Source of the DNA: Neolentinus lepideus HHB14362 ss-1
Lineage: Eukaryota; Basidiomycota; Agaricomycetes; Gloeophyllales; Gloeophyllaceae
Length of the DNA: 64,000 bases
Direction: 5' to 3'
Assembly (NCBI GenBank): GCA_001632425.1
Contig: KV425576.1
Location: 191,832 to 255,831 of the forward strand
Part shown: positions 1 to 13,678 of the stretch, piece by piece
Position numbering within the stretch: position 1 is the stretch's first letter
Layout of the letters: the number at the start of each line of letters is the position of its first letter
Made by a program: the position numbers and the translations under genes
Notes under the pieces: model-generated
Databases searched by the model: none
Told to the model about the DNA's origin: nothing
The model's input: the letters and a program-made list of their open reading frames with translations, nothing else

Positions 1-1286
1 GGACTGACTTCGTGGGGTCTAGCGCCGAGGAATGCGACGATACTGAGGAACGATTCATCCGTGTATTGCAATACTATCTTGCTGGATGGCATATCAAGCC
101 AAAGGGAGTCAAGAAACCGTGTGTTCCCTGCCCCTATATTGATCTATCTAATGCTCATGTGTTCGGTAGATATAACCCCATCCTGGGAGAGTTCTTTCGG
201 TGTCGATATGACTACTCCGATGGCACGAAAGGATTCTACATTGCAGAACAAGGTGCGTCTCTTTGCCTTGACTATAACTGCATAATGTCCCAATCGTGTT
301 CATTGCCGCAGTCTCGCATCACCCCCCAATCTCGGCATTCTACTACATCTCGCCCGCGAACAAGGTCTGCATCATCGGTGAACTCCGGCCCAAGTCGCGG
401 TTCCTCGGGAACAGCGTGTCAACAGTGATGGAGGGCGAGAACCGTGTCATCCTGCAGGGCCGGAAGGAAGACGGAGGTGTGTCCTCATCGACTCCGTCAT
501 CCAACTCAACTCATCCGAGCTCTATCGTACCATAGAGTATGTCATCTCGATGCCAAACATGTACGCACGGGGTATCCTTTTCGGCAAAATGGTACTTGAG
601 CTGGGGGACACATGCGTGGCGAAGAACGAGAAGCATGGTATGTACTGCGATCTCGAGTTCAAGACGAGGGGTTTCTTTTCGGGCACGTACAATGCCATTG
701 CCGGTCGGGTGCGCAAGGGCAACATGGATATTGGGGAAATATCCGGCAGGTGGAGTCACGTTATGGAGTACAAGAGTGCGAAGGTATGCTTTAACACCTG
801 GCTCCCTGCGGATATTTTATGGAACCTATTATCTCAGACTCGAGAGAAGCGGATTCTGTTTGATGTCCAAAAGCAGGGTGACAAAGTCGCTCCAAAGTGG
901 GTAGCTCCTGAGTCGGAACAGGAACCAAACGAGTCCAGAAGGTACGTTGCAGCAAACCTCACAATATGCTAATTAATGATCGGCCTTGTAGATTGTGGTC
1001 TGACTTGACCAAAGCAATCGATAATAAGGACATGGACACCGCCACGACTGCCAAGTCCGCAGTGGAGGAGTCGCAGCGTGAGGAACGCCGAAAACGGGAC
1101 GAAAGCGGACAGGAATACGTCCCACGGTTCTTCGAGCTGCGTAATGGGAGATGGGAGCCGAAGTTTACGTGCGTATGACCAAACATGTACTATTCGATAT
1201 GAACTCACCATATTCGCAGGCCACCGGACAATCCTGAGGAGGCGGTCAAAGCTGTTCAGGAATGGATCTGGCCCTCGTCGAGATAG
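1..1286 (+). CDS. Oxysterol-binding protein family, 5' partial
   Basis: This is a lipid-transfer protein of the OSBP/Osh (ORD) family, which exchanges sterols or phosphoinositides between membranes. The family signature EQVSHHPP is formed by joining the exon ending near 252 to the exon starting at 312. It is followed by an ISAFYY segment and, after a second intron (roughly 477-540), by MPNMYARGILFGKMVLELG and a W-containing block typical of the sterol-binding barrel. Further introns lie near 940-990 and 1170-1219. The last exon reads into VQEWIWPSSR and stops at 1284-1286. The start lies left of the window, so the N-terminus, and whether PH or ankyrin domains precede the ORD, cannot be seen. 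The short tail after the domain would suit a Kes1/Osh4-like form, but that is inference. Its 3' end converges on the next gene about 250 bp away. Confidence 0.9.
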
Positions 1287-1540
1287 ATGACTGACTTTAC
1301 AGACACAGCTTGTATACGTAGCTTCCCATCCAGTAATGAGTTTCATATCCAAGTGTACATTGAAATACCGTAACGGCTGAGGGTATCGATTAGAACATCG
1401 TTCTGTGTAATGCAAAATTTAGGGTGGGATGAGATGAGCAAGTCGACGAACAGATGAGTGCGAGTAACATATGCAAATATTAGATTAAGCATAGACGTGA
1501 CACCAAAAGAAAAATCCAGGATAAACTACAGTGTGGTCAT

Positions 1541-4500
1541 TCATGACCACCAGCCATCTTCACCAAGAGTCGGCGCCAACGATACAGTGCTGGGAGTTGG
1601 TGACGCAATTTGTGGTCTATAATATTGTGACTGTCTTCCTTTAGGTGTCACCGGAACTGCGTTCCGATAAGGACGAGGCGCATGCATGGACTCCCAGACA
1701 CCTGTCTGAGGAGGGGATATGACGCCCGTGCGAGAACCTGCTTTCCCATTGACCGCCACGGGGGTTGAGGAGCGACTAGGTCCATATACCGTACTGGCTC
1801 TCGAAACAGAGCGAGCAGTTCCGTTCTGGACGTTCTGTACAGTAAGAGGCGCAGGTGCAGAAGCTGTCTTCTCGAGCTCTCCCTGCAGCCGCGCCACCTG
1901 CGCTTCAAGGGATGAGACCTGGTCACGAAGCTTGCTCTCCCGGTCCTTTGAGTGTCATAAGCGTCATGCATCTAAAAATTATACAATATGACAATACCTT
2001 GCTTAGACGAGCATCCGCGTCCTTCTCTTCCAGCTGCAACTTAGCAAGCGAATAGTCGGCGTCCAACTGGACGCCCTTCTGCTCCTCGTAGTCCAATCTG
2101 GTGCGAGTTAGCTCAAGATCTGCCTCGTACTCCTTGGCTCGCTTCTCCCACTCAGCGGCTCGTTGCTGAGTGGTGGTGAGCGTCTGCTTCGCAGCAGTGG
2201 CGGCCCTCTCACTACTAGCAACCTTGGTTTCTTGTTCCTTAACCCGCTTTTGCAGGGCAGCGTATTCACCCTCTATGGTCTTGCTGCGATCACGAATACG
2301 TCTTAACTCTCTTATTTCTTCATTGTCTGACTTCTGTATCAGAGCAATGACTTGCTCCAGTTGCTCAGTTGTGCGGCGCAGATCATCCAATTCCACCTGT
2401 TGCGAAAGGATCCGATCGTGTTCTTTCTGCAGGATATCAAGCGCGCGCTCTGCAGCCTCCTTGTCGTGGATGGCTATTCTTGCCTGTGAATCCAACGAGT
2501 CCACCTAACCCACCGTTTATATGTAAATGGTCCAACACGGAGCCTTGAAACAGCTTACCTTGGTTTTCAAAGCTTCCTTGTCGGTGCGAAGCTCACGAGA
2601 CGTTCGCTCAAGTTCTGCGATGCGTTCCTGGTGCGTCTGCGAAGCCACATCAGATGACTTCAGGCGAGCTAGAGCTCGGGAGAGAGCCTCCTCAAGTTCA
2701 GATGTCTTCGATTCAAGCGCATCAGCCTCTGTCGTTTTCGCGGTGGCAGTTGTTTCGAGATCTTCGATTTGAACGCGCAACCGGTCTCGCTCTGCTTCCA
2801 CAGCTATTAGTCTTTCATTGAGAGTATCCTTCTCCACGCGAACTTGACCATGAGCACCACGAGCCTTGGCCAACTGCACTTGAAGCTCCGTGTTGGTAGC
2901 CGTGAGTCTCCGAAGCTCGTCTTGATCCTGGCGAGAACCGGCGCGTGAAATCAGGTCAGAGTAAGCGTCCTGCAGAACCTTGGTGGACGCAGTGAGCATA
3001 TCCGGCAATGCCTCCAGACTACTCATAACCTCCCGGCGGAAGGTGGCAATCTCGTCGTTCAGACCAACAATCGTCCTCTGGCTATTAAGAAGCTCGTTGA
3101 TACTGGAGGCGAGGTGCGGAGCACCAACAGTCGCCTTCAGAGCCTCCATGAACTGCTTGTCTCGACCCTCAAGATCTGCCTGGACTGTCTGAAGCCTTTC
3201 CGTCGCTGCGAGGACTTGAGTAGGTAAAGCAGACAAAGAAGCCATTATATTCTCTTGAATATTGGCCAACTTCTCACTCTGAGCGGAAAGAGCCTGCTGG
3301 CTGTCCTTGAGAACCTCTGCAGTTGTGACAGTATCCATAAGAGGCTGTAACAGGGAAGACACGCTTTCAGAGACTTTCGTGGTAAGGACGTCCATGTTGA
3401 ATGCTTTGTCCCGCACAGCCAGCCGAGAGTCCAACCGTTCCACGACCAGATCTGAAACATGCTCTTTGATTTCATGCGCATCCAGAGGTGCTACTACACG
3501 GCGCATTTCAGTAGTAAGCCGGGTGACGATCGCTTCTTCGTCCAAGGTGGGAGGAGTCTCCAGATTGGGTAGCAACGGCAATAATCTATCAACGATAAGA
3601 CCAGCAGTCTCGCGTTTATCAGATGCAAGATCTATGAGCTGCGCAATGTGTGGTTTTACAGCCTGCGAGAGCTGTGTGGTCAAACCTTCATAGTCAATGG
3701 GTTCTGAACGAAGAGAGGCGAGTTGTGGGGAGAGCACAGTGACTATATCTCGAACTAAGGACTCTCTGTCCAAAGATGGCGGTAGCCCAGCGGAGGCCGA
3801 CCCAGCAGCAGAAGCAAGCGATTCGACACGTCCAGCGAGTTGTGAGACAGAACTAACGATCGCATTGATGGTCCTAGCACTGTACTCTTCGATGGCAGGC
3901 CCCAAACCATGTTGAGATCCAAGAGTCTGCATCTCTACTCGCTGTCCAAGTTCGGCCAATTCCTGCCGTATAACGACCTGTGCTTCGGCTTGTCCTCGTT
4001 CGATAACTTCCCGTATAAGCTGGAAGTCCAGTTCACCCCGTGCATCCGCCTGGCTGTTTTCCAGATCCCTCACAGCGGACTCCTGCAACTGAGTACGGAA
4101 TAGCGTAACAACTTCGTTGATCATGGCCTCCGTAGATGGATTAATAGTAGCATCGCCAGACTGCCTGATGTCATACAGATCCTGGCGGAGCTCTTCTATC
4201 TTCGCATCGAGGAGGACTTCCAGACGGCGCTCGTACTGATCAAGGTCGTCCCGCTTAGACAAATTGGCAATTGGCGGAATGGAGATACCCGAAAAAGATG
4301 AACCTGCAGCGCTATGGAGCGCTGGCAATGAGGATCGACGTGGCCGCATTGCGATACTCTCCGTCGAACTGGCCATTGAGTCCCGACGAAGAGGGTCGGT
4401 AGCAAGACGGCTCCTGGAAATCTTGCGGGATATCGACGGCACATTCGTGTCATCAAGGGAAGAGCGAGGAACATGGTCAAAGATCTCGCGGGAGCTCAAG

Positions 4501-7500
4501 CGCGAGCGCACAGCACGACGAGTGCGCTCTTCACCGTTGCCGTTTACCAGGGCCTTGAACAATCCAGCTGGGACAGTGTTGGTAGAGACAGGATGTTTGA
4601 AGTCCAATGGAATGGGGGCCCGCTTTGGCTTGAACGTTGGCGGGATAGGCAGATCCCGTACAATGGGCGAGGGACTTCCCTGCTGCGCCAGCGTAGTAAT
4701 ATCTGCCGGAAGCTCGGTCTCACGAGCGCCCGGGCTCGAACCTGCATCAGTAGGAACAGATGGGAACGTGGAGAAGCCGCCAAACGTGAATGGTTTGGTG
4801 CCGGCACCAAGGTCTTCGTACTTGTTGGACCCGGGAGGAGTCGTGGGCGCAGAGCGGCGGACGACCTGAGGTGACTCCGAGACAGGCGGGAACTTGAACG
4901 ACTTGAAGCTGTATCTACCAGTCTCATCCTCCATATCGACAGCAGCATCATCGGCATCAGTATCAGCATTGATGACCATTTCGACGTCCTCGGTAGGACT
5001 CAGCCGCTGCCTCTTTTCCCTGCCTTGCTGGGCTCTTACAGGTGTAGGCTGCGTCGGAGGTACAGGAAGGGGACGCGAAGACTCAGGAAGAGGCGCAGTA
5101 AACGTGAACTGTGCAGCAGCAGGTGGCGGAACGAACGAGAATGTCGGCTTGAACTCTTGTGCAGCGGCATTCAAAGGTTTTCCAAAGGATGGAACCCGAG
5201 AGTGAGTGGCCTGGCTCGGTTCAAGAGTTGGTGGCAGCGGCGCTGTGTCAAGTGCAGGAGGCACGAACGCGGATGCTGCTGGCGCACCAAACACGAACGG
5301 CTTGGCCAACGGGTTGAGAGACTCGCGGCGAGGCAGAGCCGGCTGCGAGAGGTTCGAGTACGTAAGCTGCTCTGATGGGTGCCGGGAGTGCGCTAAGGCA
5401 GGGTCGTGATACGAGAATTGGGCCGAAGGCTGTCTGGAGTGCGGCAGGGGAGGAAGAGGCCGGCCGCCTATGCTACTGTCGTGCGAAGATGGACGATAGT
5501 ATTCAGACGAGTCGATACCCAGGTGTGCATGACCTTCGGATGCGTGGCCTTCATCACTGGGGTTGGACATGATCTCATCATCCTTGCCCATATCAGGTGG
5601 AATGGACATGTATGCTGGCGCCATCTCGGGTGGACGGGGAAAGTTAGGCAGCCGGCGCGGCGTCTCCATATCCCCTTTTCCCCGCCGCATGGTACGACGA
5701 TGCAGACGCTGAAGACGAGCCCTCTCTTCGTCGGAGGGATTAGAGAATTCACCCAAACTTTCCTGGACAAGGCCGTCAGCTCAAAGGCTTGGCATAGAAT
5801 CAACATACATACCTCATCGTCGGACTTCTCGGCGCCAGTGCGAAGATCCTCGGAACCCGTCCATTCCTGCACAGCTTCATGATCTAGTTCGGAAACCAGC
5901 GGATCAGCGGCATTGAGACTGCGAGGTAGACCGTCAACCGGAAGGTCAAGGTGGCCACCGACGGACCGGAGCGAAAGAGTAGCCGACAAACGGGACACAT
6001 GTCTAGAGTGTACACGACTTGAGGGGCCCGCCGTCACCACATCTTGCTCCATCGCGAGGTCGACTTCATCAATCGCTGCATCTATGATGACATCTCCTTC
6101 GTTTTCAGTTACCGTACTTTCATCAGCGTTCGCACCATCCTCGGTGGGTGCCTCCTCAGCTTCCAGGTCCTCTTCTCTCTCTTCTGGAATATCTAAGCCG
6201 AACCCGCGGATGAAGTCCGGTCGGCTTTCCGGACGCGTCGATGACAAAGGAGGTGCGAGAGAAGAGATAGTAACTGGAACCCGAGCTTGTGGCGCGATCA
6301 TGTCGCTCCTAGCGTCACCAACGGAAAGAGGTCGGGGAGATATTGAGTCTGAACCCAAAGTAGCAGTTGGCCCAAAAGGATTGAAACCAGAAGCTGGGTT
6401 GTAGAACACAGACGAGGCTTGAGCAGTGGAAGGCTGAGCAAGAGACATACTGTGGCCATGACGATTCTGGAAACGAGGAGGAATCTGAGGATTAGGTGAA
6501 GCAGAGAGACTGGAACCAGGCTGAGGAGATGTAGACAGGGAATTAGATGCAGAAGCATTTTGGGACTGCTGTAACTTATTAAGCTTGAAGAAAAGTAACG
6601 CCGGATCCGCAGGAGATGAAATCTGCACGCGAGATCAGCTGCGAGTAGCACGCGCAAAAAGACTCGAAAACACACTGAAGCAGCACGGGCGTGTGGCGCA
6701 TGTATATGAGGAACATTGCTCCCCGATCCTCTTTCTACCCCAAGTCTCTCCAGCTTCTCCTCAATGACCTTCTGCTTAATTGCATTCCAGGCGCCCTAAA
6801 ACACTCAGCATTTAGACGTGCCAAAAGAATAACCGGCCTGAAAAATGAAAAAGTAATTGAAGAGTACTGACCTTTCCTGGCAAGAAGACATCAACACTGT
6901 CAGGAAGCTCATATCTCCAGGCATCTGATGGGTATGCCTCCACAGAAATTGTCTCAGGAGGTCGGATGTCGCTTTCAGCCGGGAGGTACGAGAGGTGCAT
7001 TGGAGTTCTAGCCCAAGATGGTCGCGTTATAGTATCTGCGTTCTCTTCGTCTTTCACTGTTTCTTTCGGCAAGTTCACGACACATTTCCTCGCCTTCTGA
7101 GTAGGTGCAACATTCCCATTGCTGGCGGCGGACGTAGCTAAAGGGACCGGCAGTGGGCTATGGTTGCGACCGGGACCTCCCAGAGGAGCTTTTGGAGGTC
7201 CACCAATGCTGATGCTGGGCGCTCTCCGATTCCGGGTGGTAAGCGGTGGACCAAACGGCGCACCATTGAGCAGCATTGGCGGTGGGAACTGGTTCTGCCC
7301 GAGAGGCGTCATGGGTACCCCGGATGGTATGGGCATACCAGCAAGAGCTAGATGTGCAAGACTAGGACGACTTCCATGTCCCATATGTGGCGGTCGTCCG
7401 TGTAAACCATGAGGAGGGAGAAAAGAGGCCTGTAAAGGCGTCTGAAGGACCGCGTGTGGGTTCATGGGGAACTGGGGTAATCCCGAGGGGAGAGCTGGCG

Positions 7501-7597
7501 AGAACATGGGTGTCCCTTCAAAACCTTGCGGCGGCTGCGCGTTGTTGATAGAAGGGGGTATGTGCAGGCGGGGGGGATGCTGGCGAGTAGCTGCCAT
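1541..7597 (-). CDS. Large disordered / coiled-coil protein, function unknown
   Basis: I do not recognise a named family. The gene reads from an ATG at 7597 to a TGA at 1541 through about six exons and should give a protein of roughly 1,900-2,000 residues. Exon 1 (7597 to about 6893) is Pro/Gly-rich and disordered, ending in a conserved-looking stretch (DAWRYELPDSVDVFLPGK). This splices to GAWNAIKQKVIEEKLERLG and then to a Ser/Pro-rich exon beginning ISSPADPALLFFKL. The long exon 5760-2560 holds low-complexity sequence with repeated PSDE motifs, then a long heptad-like region from about 4250 leftward. The next exon (2504-1999) is almost pure coiled coil (EKDAD.., RRIRDRSK.., EKRAKEYEADL). The tail is Ser/Pro-rich and ends GEDGWWS. 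Overall it resembles structural coiled-coil proteins of the cell cortex, spindle pole or trafficking machinery. That is only an architecture-level guess. Confidence 0.8.
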
Positions 7598-7962
7598 GAT
7601 AGCAAGCAGAAGAGTCCTACAACTCGACTACACGACACCGAATCCTTCAGACCACAGAAAGAGGACTCGGCGAGATGACCAGAACCGAGGATTAGTCTAA
7701 AGTATGGGGTATAACGCGAACGACCCGGACAATCCTTTTGTCGGCGTCGACTGGTGCAGGTGCGACGGCTTTGTGCGAGGTTCCGAGGGTTATTCTGGCC
7801 ACTGCCGCCTCCCACGTGGGCAAACCAATTTCGGCCTTCGATGGACGGAACCTTTCATTATAGAGCGCACAAAGGTATAAAATGCTACGTACACAGGGAC
7901 TATCTACAGGGCAGCAAAAATATGCGGAGGAAAGCACAATAGCGTACAAAGCAGGCAGAACT
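7598..7962. other. Intergenic: upstream of coiled-coil gene, downstream of TOP2
   Basis: These 365 bases lie between the TOP2 stop and the start of the coiled-coil gene, both on the minus strand. The stretch must hold the TOP2 3' UTR and the promoter and 5' UTR of the coiled-coil gene. The short open frames here have no recognisable protein character and I see no distinct motif. Confidence 0.6.
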
Positions 7963-10900
7963 CTAGTCATCAGCGTACAATGACATGTCTCCGTTCTCTC
8001 CGTCCCCGTCATCGTCCGATGTCACTTCAATGTACTTCTTCGCCGCCACTCTTGTGGGCCGCTTGGTGAGAGGAGGGGGAGGGGCGTCTGACATCTCGAG
8101 TTCATCGTCGCTGTCCACCTTCTTCGAGGCTTTCCTAGGTTGAGCAGCAGGAGCCTTCGAGCCTGAGGGCTTTCTCGACTGAGTCTTCTTAGGAACTTTG
8201 TCAAAGAAGTCAGTCACTGGCTGCTGGGCCTTCCTCTTCTTGACCGGCTGAAGGTACAAATCGTCATCGCTATTGTCCGCGTTGGACTCAGAACTGTAAA
8301 AAGTTAAAGTGGACTGAATATAGCTAGTAACGACAACGTTTCTTACCTCTTCCGTTTGGCAGCTTGCGCAGCTTTCGTTTTACCCTTGCCTCTGGTATTA
8401 CTAGCTTCAGACTCAGACTCCGACGCGACTTTCTTCTTCGCAGGCGCCTTCTTAGGGGCGAGCTTCTCTACCATCTCAATATCGGAGTCGGACTTCGGTG
8501 GTGCTGGACGTCTAGTAGCGGCAGGTTTCTTGGGAGGGACTTTCACATAGTCATCGTCACCGTCACCGTCACCATCATCGCTCTTATCCTTTCTGGCGGC
8601 TTTCTTCGATGGTCCGGCGGTTGCAGCTTTAGGACGCTGAGCAGTTTGATCACCCGCCTTCGACTTCGGAGCAGCTTTGGTTGGCCTGTAGTCATCGTCC
8701 TCGTCCTCGTCATCGCCCTTCTTCTTGCCGGGCAGAGACTTCCTATGCTCCAGCACCTTCTGCTTGCGCTTGACAGTCTTGCCGTTGGCGTCCTTAGTCG
8801 ACTTGTCATCCCATTCTCTGCACGACCTCTGTGAAACGCATCATATGAGCTTGATTATCCGTCACAGTGCAGAATGAGGTACAAACCTCCCATTCCTCAA
8901 GGAACTGGTCAAGGTCGGTGTTCCACAACTGAATAGGCGTCAACGCGAGAAGCGCCAACAGCTCCTGCTCCTTCTCCGAGGCTTGTTGTCGGAGTCTCTC
9001 GATCTGTACGAACTCTTAACTCGCATCTCCCAGTCATGTCCCAGCTGCACTCACCTTCTCCTTAGTCAAACTCCAGATAGCCATACCCAAGAGATAATCA
9101 TAATCGCTCGAAGCACCAGTAGCCGCTTCTTCTTCCTCGGCGTTCTCCAACTCAACGATCTGATCGGTCTCACCTGCCGCTTTGGCCTTGGCAACCTTGG
9201 GGAACGGCCGGAAATTCTTCTTGCGCAGTTCAGCTACGATGTCGACCTTCTTCCGGTTGGACACAACTAACTCCTTGTCTACGATCATTTGGACAAAGCG
9301 TGCCTGGTTGCTGAGCTTGTCCAACTGATTCTGCAGTTCGTTGGCCAAATAATCCTAGGTGCGGTGATGTTAGGATAAGAAGACAAATAAGATAACACGA
9401 ACGCACTTTGCGCTTCTGGTAATGCGCCAGACGAATGGGATAGAACTCTTCTATGATCTCTTCGGGGCTGTTGTACTTCTTAATCTTGCTCTCGAAATCA
9501 AAACAGATCATGTTTCCTGTGTTGATTTTGCCTGTGAGCTTGAAGAACTCCATCAGACCCTGCTCTTCAGCTTTCGCCAAAGCGCTAGCCGACATGGTAA
9601 TGATAAAGTGGACGTTTGTGTTGTCGTGATGTTCTTTGTAATCCTACACCAAAGACGTTACCACCTGGCTCCCGGCAAACATCGGGAAATGACCCACCTT
9701 GACAGGACCATCGCCCTTCTCACCAATCATTGCCTCAAGCTCAGCCTTGTACACTGAAGTCCACTTGTGTATAGGGAGCTCAGTGATCTCCACAGTCGTA
9801 TCGTTGATTTTCCGTACGACACCGCAAACATCATATTTGTGGTCTCCAACCTTCTTAATAGTTCCCTTGAAACCACGCCACCATGGAAGCATCGGCTCCT
9901 GTTCCTGACCATCCATCAAATGCCGAAGGTTTTTGACGATATCAACAGGATTGTAGCAAGGGATACTCGTGCTCCAGCCTGTCCCAATACCTTCCGCGCC
10001 GTTGATGAGGACCATAGGCAATACCGGGACATAATACTCGGGTTCGATCCAATCGCTATCCTCCTTCAGATAATTCAAGAGCGGGTCGTCTGCAACGGGG
10101 AAGACAGATCTCATAACCGATGCTGGCTCGGTGAAGATATATCTGGGATGTGCATGGTCCTTGCCGCCCAGGTCGCGTGTACCAAATTGACCATTTGGCC
10201 TCATGAGACTCAAGTTGTTGCTTCCGACGAAATCTTGGGCTAGGCCGATAATGGTTATCGCTAAACTCTGTTCACCATGATGGTACGCAGCGTGCTCTGC
10301 GATGTAACCGACCAATTGCGCAACCTTGTTGACAGTATGAACACCAATGACAAACAGATACAGAGTCGAGGTGACACACTTTGATTTCTTTCTTCAGTTT
10401 GCGCTTTAAGACACCCCAGATGATCTTCCTCTGGCCAGGCTTCAGTCCATCCGCGACAGACGGGATAGATCGAATGTTATCTGCCATGGAGAAGAGGATC
10501 AACTCCCTGTTGATGAAGTCCGAAAACGGAATTTCGTCTATATTATGATCGAGGTACGTCCCGGGCTTGTCGATTGTATCAGCGCCATGCATTTCATACG
10601 AAACGGAACATAGTTACCTTAAATTGCCTCAACCATTCCTTTCGCTCGTCCGCCTTCTTCTTGCTGAACGCCAGCTCGATGAGCTCACGGTCACCGTCCT
10701 GCGTAGTCGCGAACGGGATCATATGCTTCTTCATATTGCTGAAGTAACCTCGTGCGTCAACGTCACTGCTTGTACCCAGACCCTATCCCTCTCGTGAACA
10801 CTCATTCACCGTACTGAGCAGTGTGCCATACCTTGTAGTATTTCGCGCTCCATTTATGGGAATCCGGGGTGTCCTCTAACCATTGCTCGTACTCAGGGAT

Positions 10901-13270
10901 AGTGAAGAAATCGAGCTGCTTGTTGCCCTTCGTAACCTGCGATCATTGCATCGATATCGACGTCCTGTATACGTAGGTGAATGCTACTCACCCTGACGAT
11001 GGGCGTCACAAATTCGACAAGGAAGTCTGGAATCTTAAGAAGAGACGGGTAGAAATGATCGAGATAGTTGATCAGCAATCCCTTGATGTGAGACCCGTCG
11101 TGATCCTGTTGCATGAAAAAAAAAAATCAGCACCCCGTTCAGTCCCAGCATGAGTTCTTCGCAGACCCTACCTGATCAGTCATGATCATCAACCGACCGT
11201 ACCGCAAACTCGACACATTCGTATACTCCTTGTTGTGTTGTAACCCCATAATCTTCTTAATGTTCTGGATCTCCTCATTCTTCATGATTTGATCATGCTT
11301 CGCCTCTCGCACGTTCAGCAACTTTCCACGAAGGGGGAACACCCCGAAGTTGTCGCGGCCGACGACACTAAGACCGGCAATGGCCAACGCCTTGGCAGAG
11401 TCTCCTTCGGTCAAGATGAGAGTGCATTGGTTACCTTGCTTGCCTCCAGCGTTGTTGGCATCAGAGAGTTTCGTGAGACCAGTCAAACTGCAGCAGACGA
11501 TTAGTACTTGACGTAAGGCCAGTGTAGTGATCACGTACCGAGTTCGCTTGGTGCCGTCCGTCTTCTTGATTTGCTGGTCCGCTTTGAACTTGGCCCAGTT
11601 GAGGACATGGTCCACGATGGACGACTTTTGCACTAGGTGACATTGTTAGTTTTGACACGCACGAACACGACAAAGCCACTGACCCTTCTTCATGAAGTCC
11701 TCGGACAAAGTGGGCTTCGACCCAAACTTGCTCGCAGGCAAAGTGAGCGTTTCCTTCGTTTGACTGTCAAACGTCGGGTTCTCAATCAGAGCATTGACGA
11801 AGATCCACATGTGGTTCTTGACTTGCGGCGCCTTGACAGTCGCGCCCTTGTTCTTCTTCGTGATCGCGGCCATGAGGTTCTTCGCGATCTGGTCGGCGAT
11901 GTAGTTGACATGCGTACCACCTTTGGTAGTGGCGATGGAATTCGCAAAGGAGACTTGTTGGAATGTCCCCTCGGACACAGAGAATGCAACCTCCCACCGG
12001 GTATCTATTTGCTCATGAATAACCGTGGGCTTGGCCTGAGCGGCACCACCAGACGCTTCCTCCGCAGACGCGACCGCCGAGTTAAGGTACATCTCCACAT
12101 AATGCTTGAAGTTCTTGATCTTGAGGCGCTCGCCGTTCAAGGACACTTTGACATCCTTGATAGTACCCGCCAAGTCGAAGACGCGTCTCTTCAACAGGGA
12201 TACAGTATCATCATCAATAGAATCCATCCCGAACCGCTGTAAGTCAGGTTTAAACTTGACACAGGTGTACTCTTCGCCCCTGCCATTCTTCGTGATCTTC
12301 GGCTTTCCGACCTTGCTCATATTGTCCGTCCACGTCTGTTTGTACTTCTGCCCCGAGCTCTTGTCTGCAGTGTCGATGGTGAACTCGTGCGAGTATATGT
12401 TCGCAAGCTTCGCGCCGTAGCCATTCCGACCACCTGTCAGTTTCTTCTCCTCGTCGTCGTAATTGGAAGACGAGAGAAGGTGCCCAAAGATCAGTTCAGG
12501 GATGTATATCTTCTCACGCGAATGAATTTCGATCGGGATGCCACGCCCGTTGTTGTAGACAGAGATCGTGCCCTCTTCCAGGTCGATGTCAACCTTGAGT
12601 GTGTCCATGCTTGGATCGTTGATCTGGATTGGCGTAAACGCGTTGTTTCGTGTTGAAATAACGACACTCACCTTATTATCTGCAGCATTTACGAGAATTT
12701 CGTCTACAATCTTGAAGAAACCCGGAACATACTTGACCTCACGATGCACCATACGCTTGGTCTCCGAGTCGTATGTCCACATCGCTTGTGTGATCGTTTC
12801 TACGCTACCTATGTAGGAGTCCGGGCGTTTCAAAATGTGCTCTAGTTGCGACAGCTGGCCGAAGATGTCAGTTAAGTCCACTTCAGTGCAGTGAGCTACG
12901 CACCTTGGTGTACGTCTCAGAAGCGCTCTTCTTCTTCTTGTCGGTCGCCGCGGGCTGGTGGTTGGAAGGACCTGCCTCGTCTGCAGTGGATGTCGCGTTC
13001 GCTTGTACATCTGCTTCAGAGTCACTGCCATTATCATCTACGTCGACGAGAGGTTTCTTCTTCCTTGGGCAAGCCCTTGACTTCGGTGCGGCTTTGGCTT
13101 TCGTCGGGGCCGCCTTCGGGGCCGCTTTGGTCTGCAGTTCACATTAGTGCCGCCCAAGGCAAGTAGCCTCCTCTACGCACTGCTTTCTTCTTGACTATGG
13201 GTTCATAGTCCTCGGATTCGGATCCTGAAATGTCGTCGATGTCAAAGTTTTCTGCCTCTGACGAGCTCAT
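7963..13270 (-). CDS. TOP2: DNA topoisomerase II
   Basis: Type IIA topoisomerase, which passes one duplex through another using ATP and is essential for decatenation and chromosome condensation in the nucleus. The start ATG is at 13270 (MSSSEAENFDIDDISG). An acidic and Lys/Ala-rich N-terminal exon splices into LSQLEHILKRPDSYIGSVE. The GHKL ATPase shows NNGRGIPIEIHS and GGRNGYGAKLANIYS (about 12,550-12,390). The TOPRIM domain shows LILTEGDSAKALA (about 11,410) and MTDQ spliced to DHDGSHIKGLL (about 11,180-11,080), supplying the metal-binding residues. The breakage-reunion domain shows GQFGTRDLGGKDHAHPRYIF (about 10,190-10,130), whose Tyr is the expected catalytic nucleophile. The C-terminal tail (from about 8,760) is Lys/Pro/Asp-rich and disordered, as in other fungi. 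At least ten introns are present. It lies just downstream of the STH1-like gene in the same orientation. Confidence 0.97.
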
Positions 13271-13678
13271 CCTTGTCGGCGTCAGCGTTGTGTACGAGGG
13301 AATCAGCGCGGTCGCGCGCTTCGCGACGCGTTCTGACTGAGGCACGTGATCTGTAAAGACTCCGCAGCTATGCTGGCTGCGCCTAAGATATTGTGTTTTT
13401 GGGAGAAGACTTCTGCTTGCAGACCGATATGTTATGGTCACACTCCGAGAAAGTATCATAGACAGCCGTAGAGATAGGGAACGCCGAGAAATTTGCCACT
13501 TCAAAATAGTCATGTACTACATTTGGTAATTCAAACGCAACTGTTTCAGGCTCACGATGGAAGACAAATCAAACTCGGTCGAGGCTATAACTTATCGATA
13601 TACTGTCGTATACAACATAGTCTACAAATACAAGACAACACAGGCAGAAAGAAATGAGTTCCTCCCGAAGACATCATA
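13271..13678. other. TOP2 upstream region / STH1 3' region
   Basis: These 408 bases separate the STH1-like stop from the TOP2 start, both on the minus strand. The open frame continuing upstream of the TOP2 ATG has no recognisable family character and probably represents 5' UTR. No clear regulatory motif stands out to me. Confidence 0.6.

Noticed and set aside
4264..4869. 201-codon plus-strand frame inside the coiled-coil gene
   Set aside because: Antisense to a 1,000-codon open exon on the minus strand; no motif.
10030..10050. GGTTCGATCC, resembling a tRNA B-box
   Set aside because: It lies in the TOP2 coding exon with no A-box or cloverleaf partner at the right spacing.
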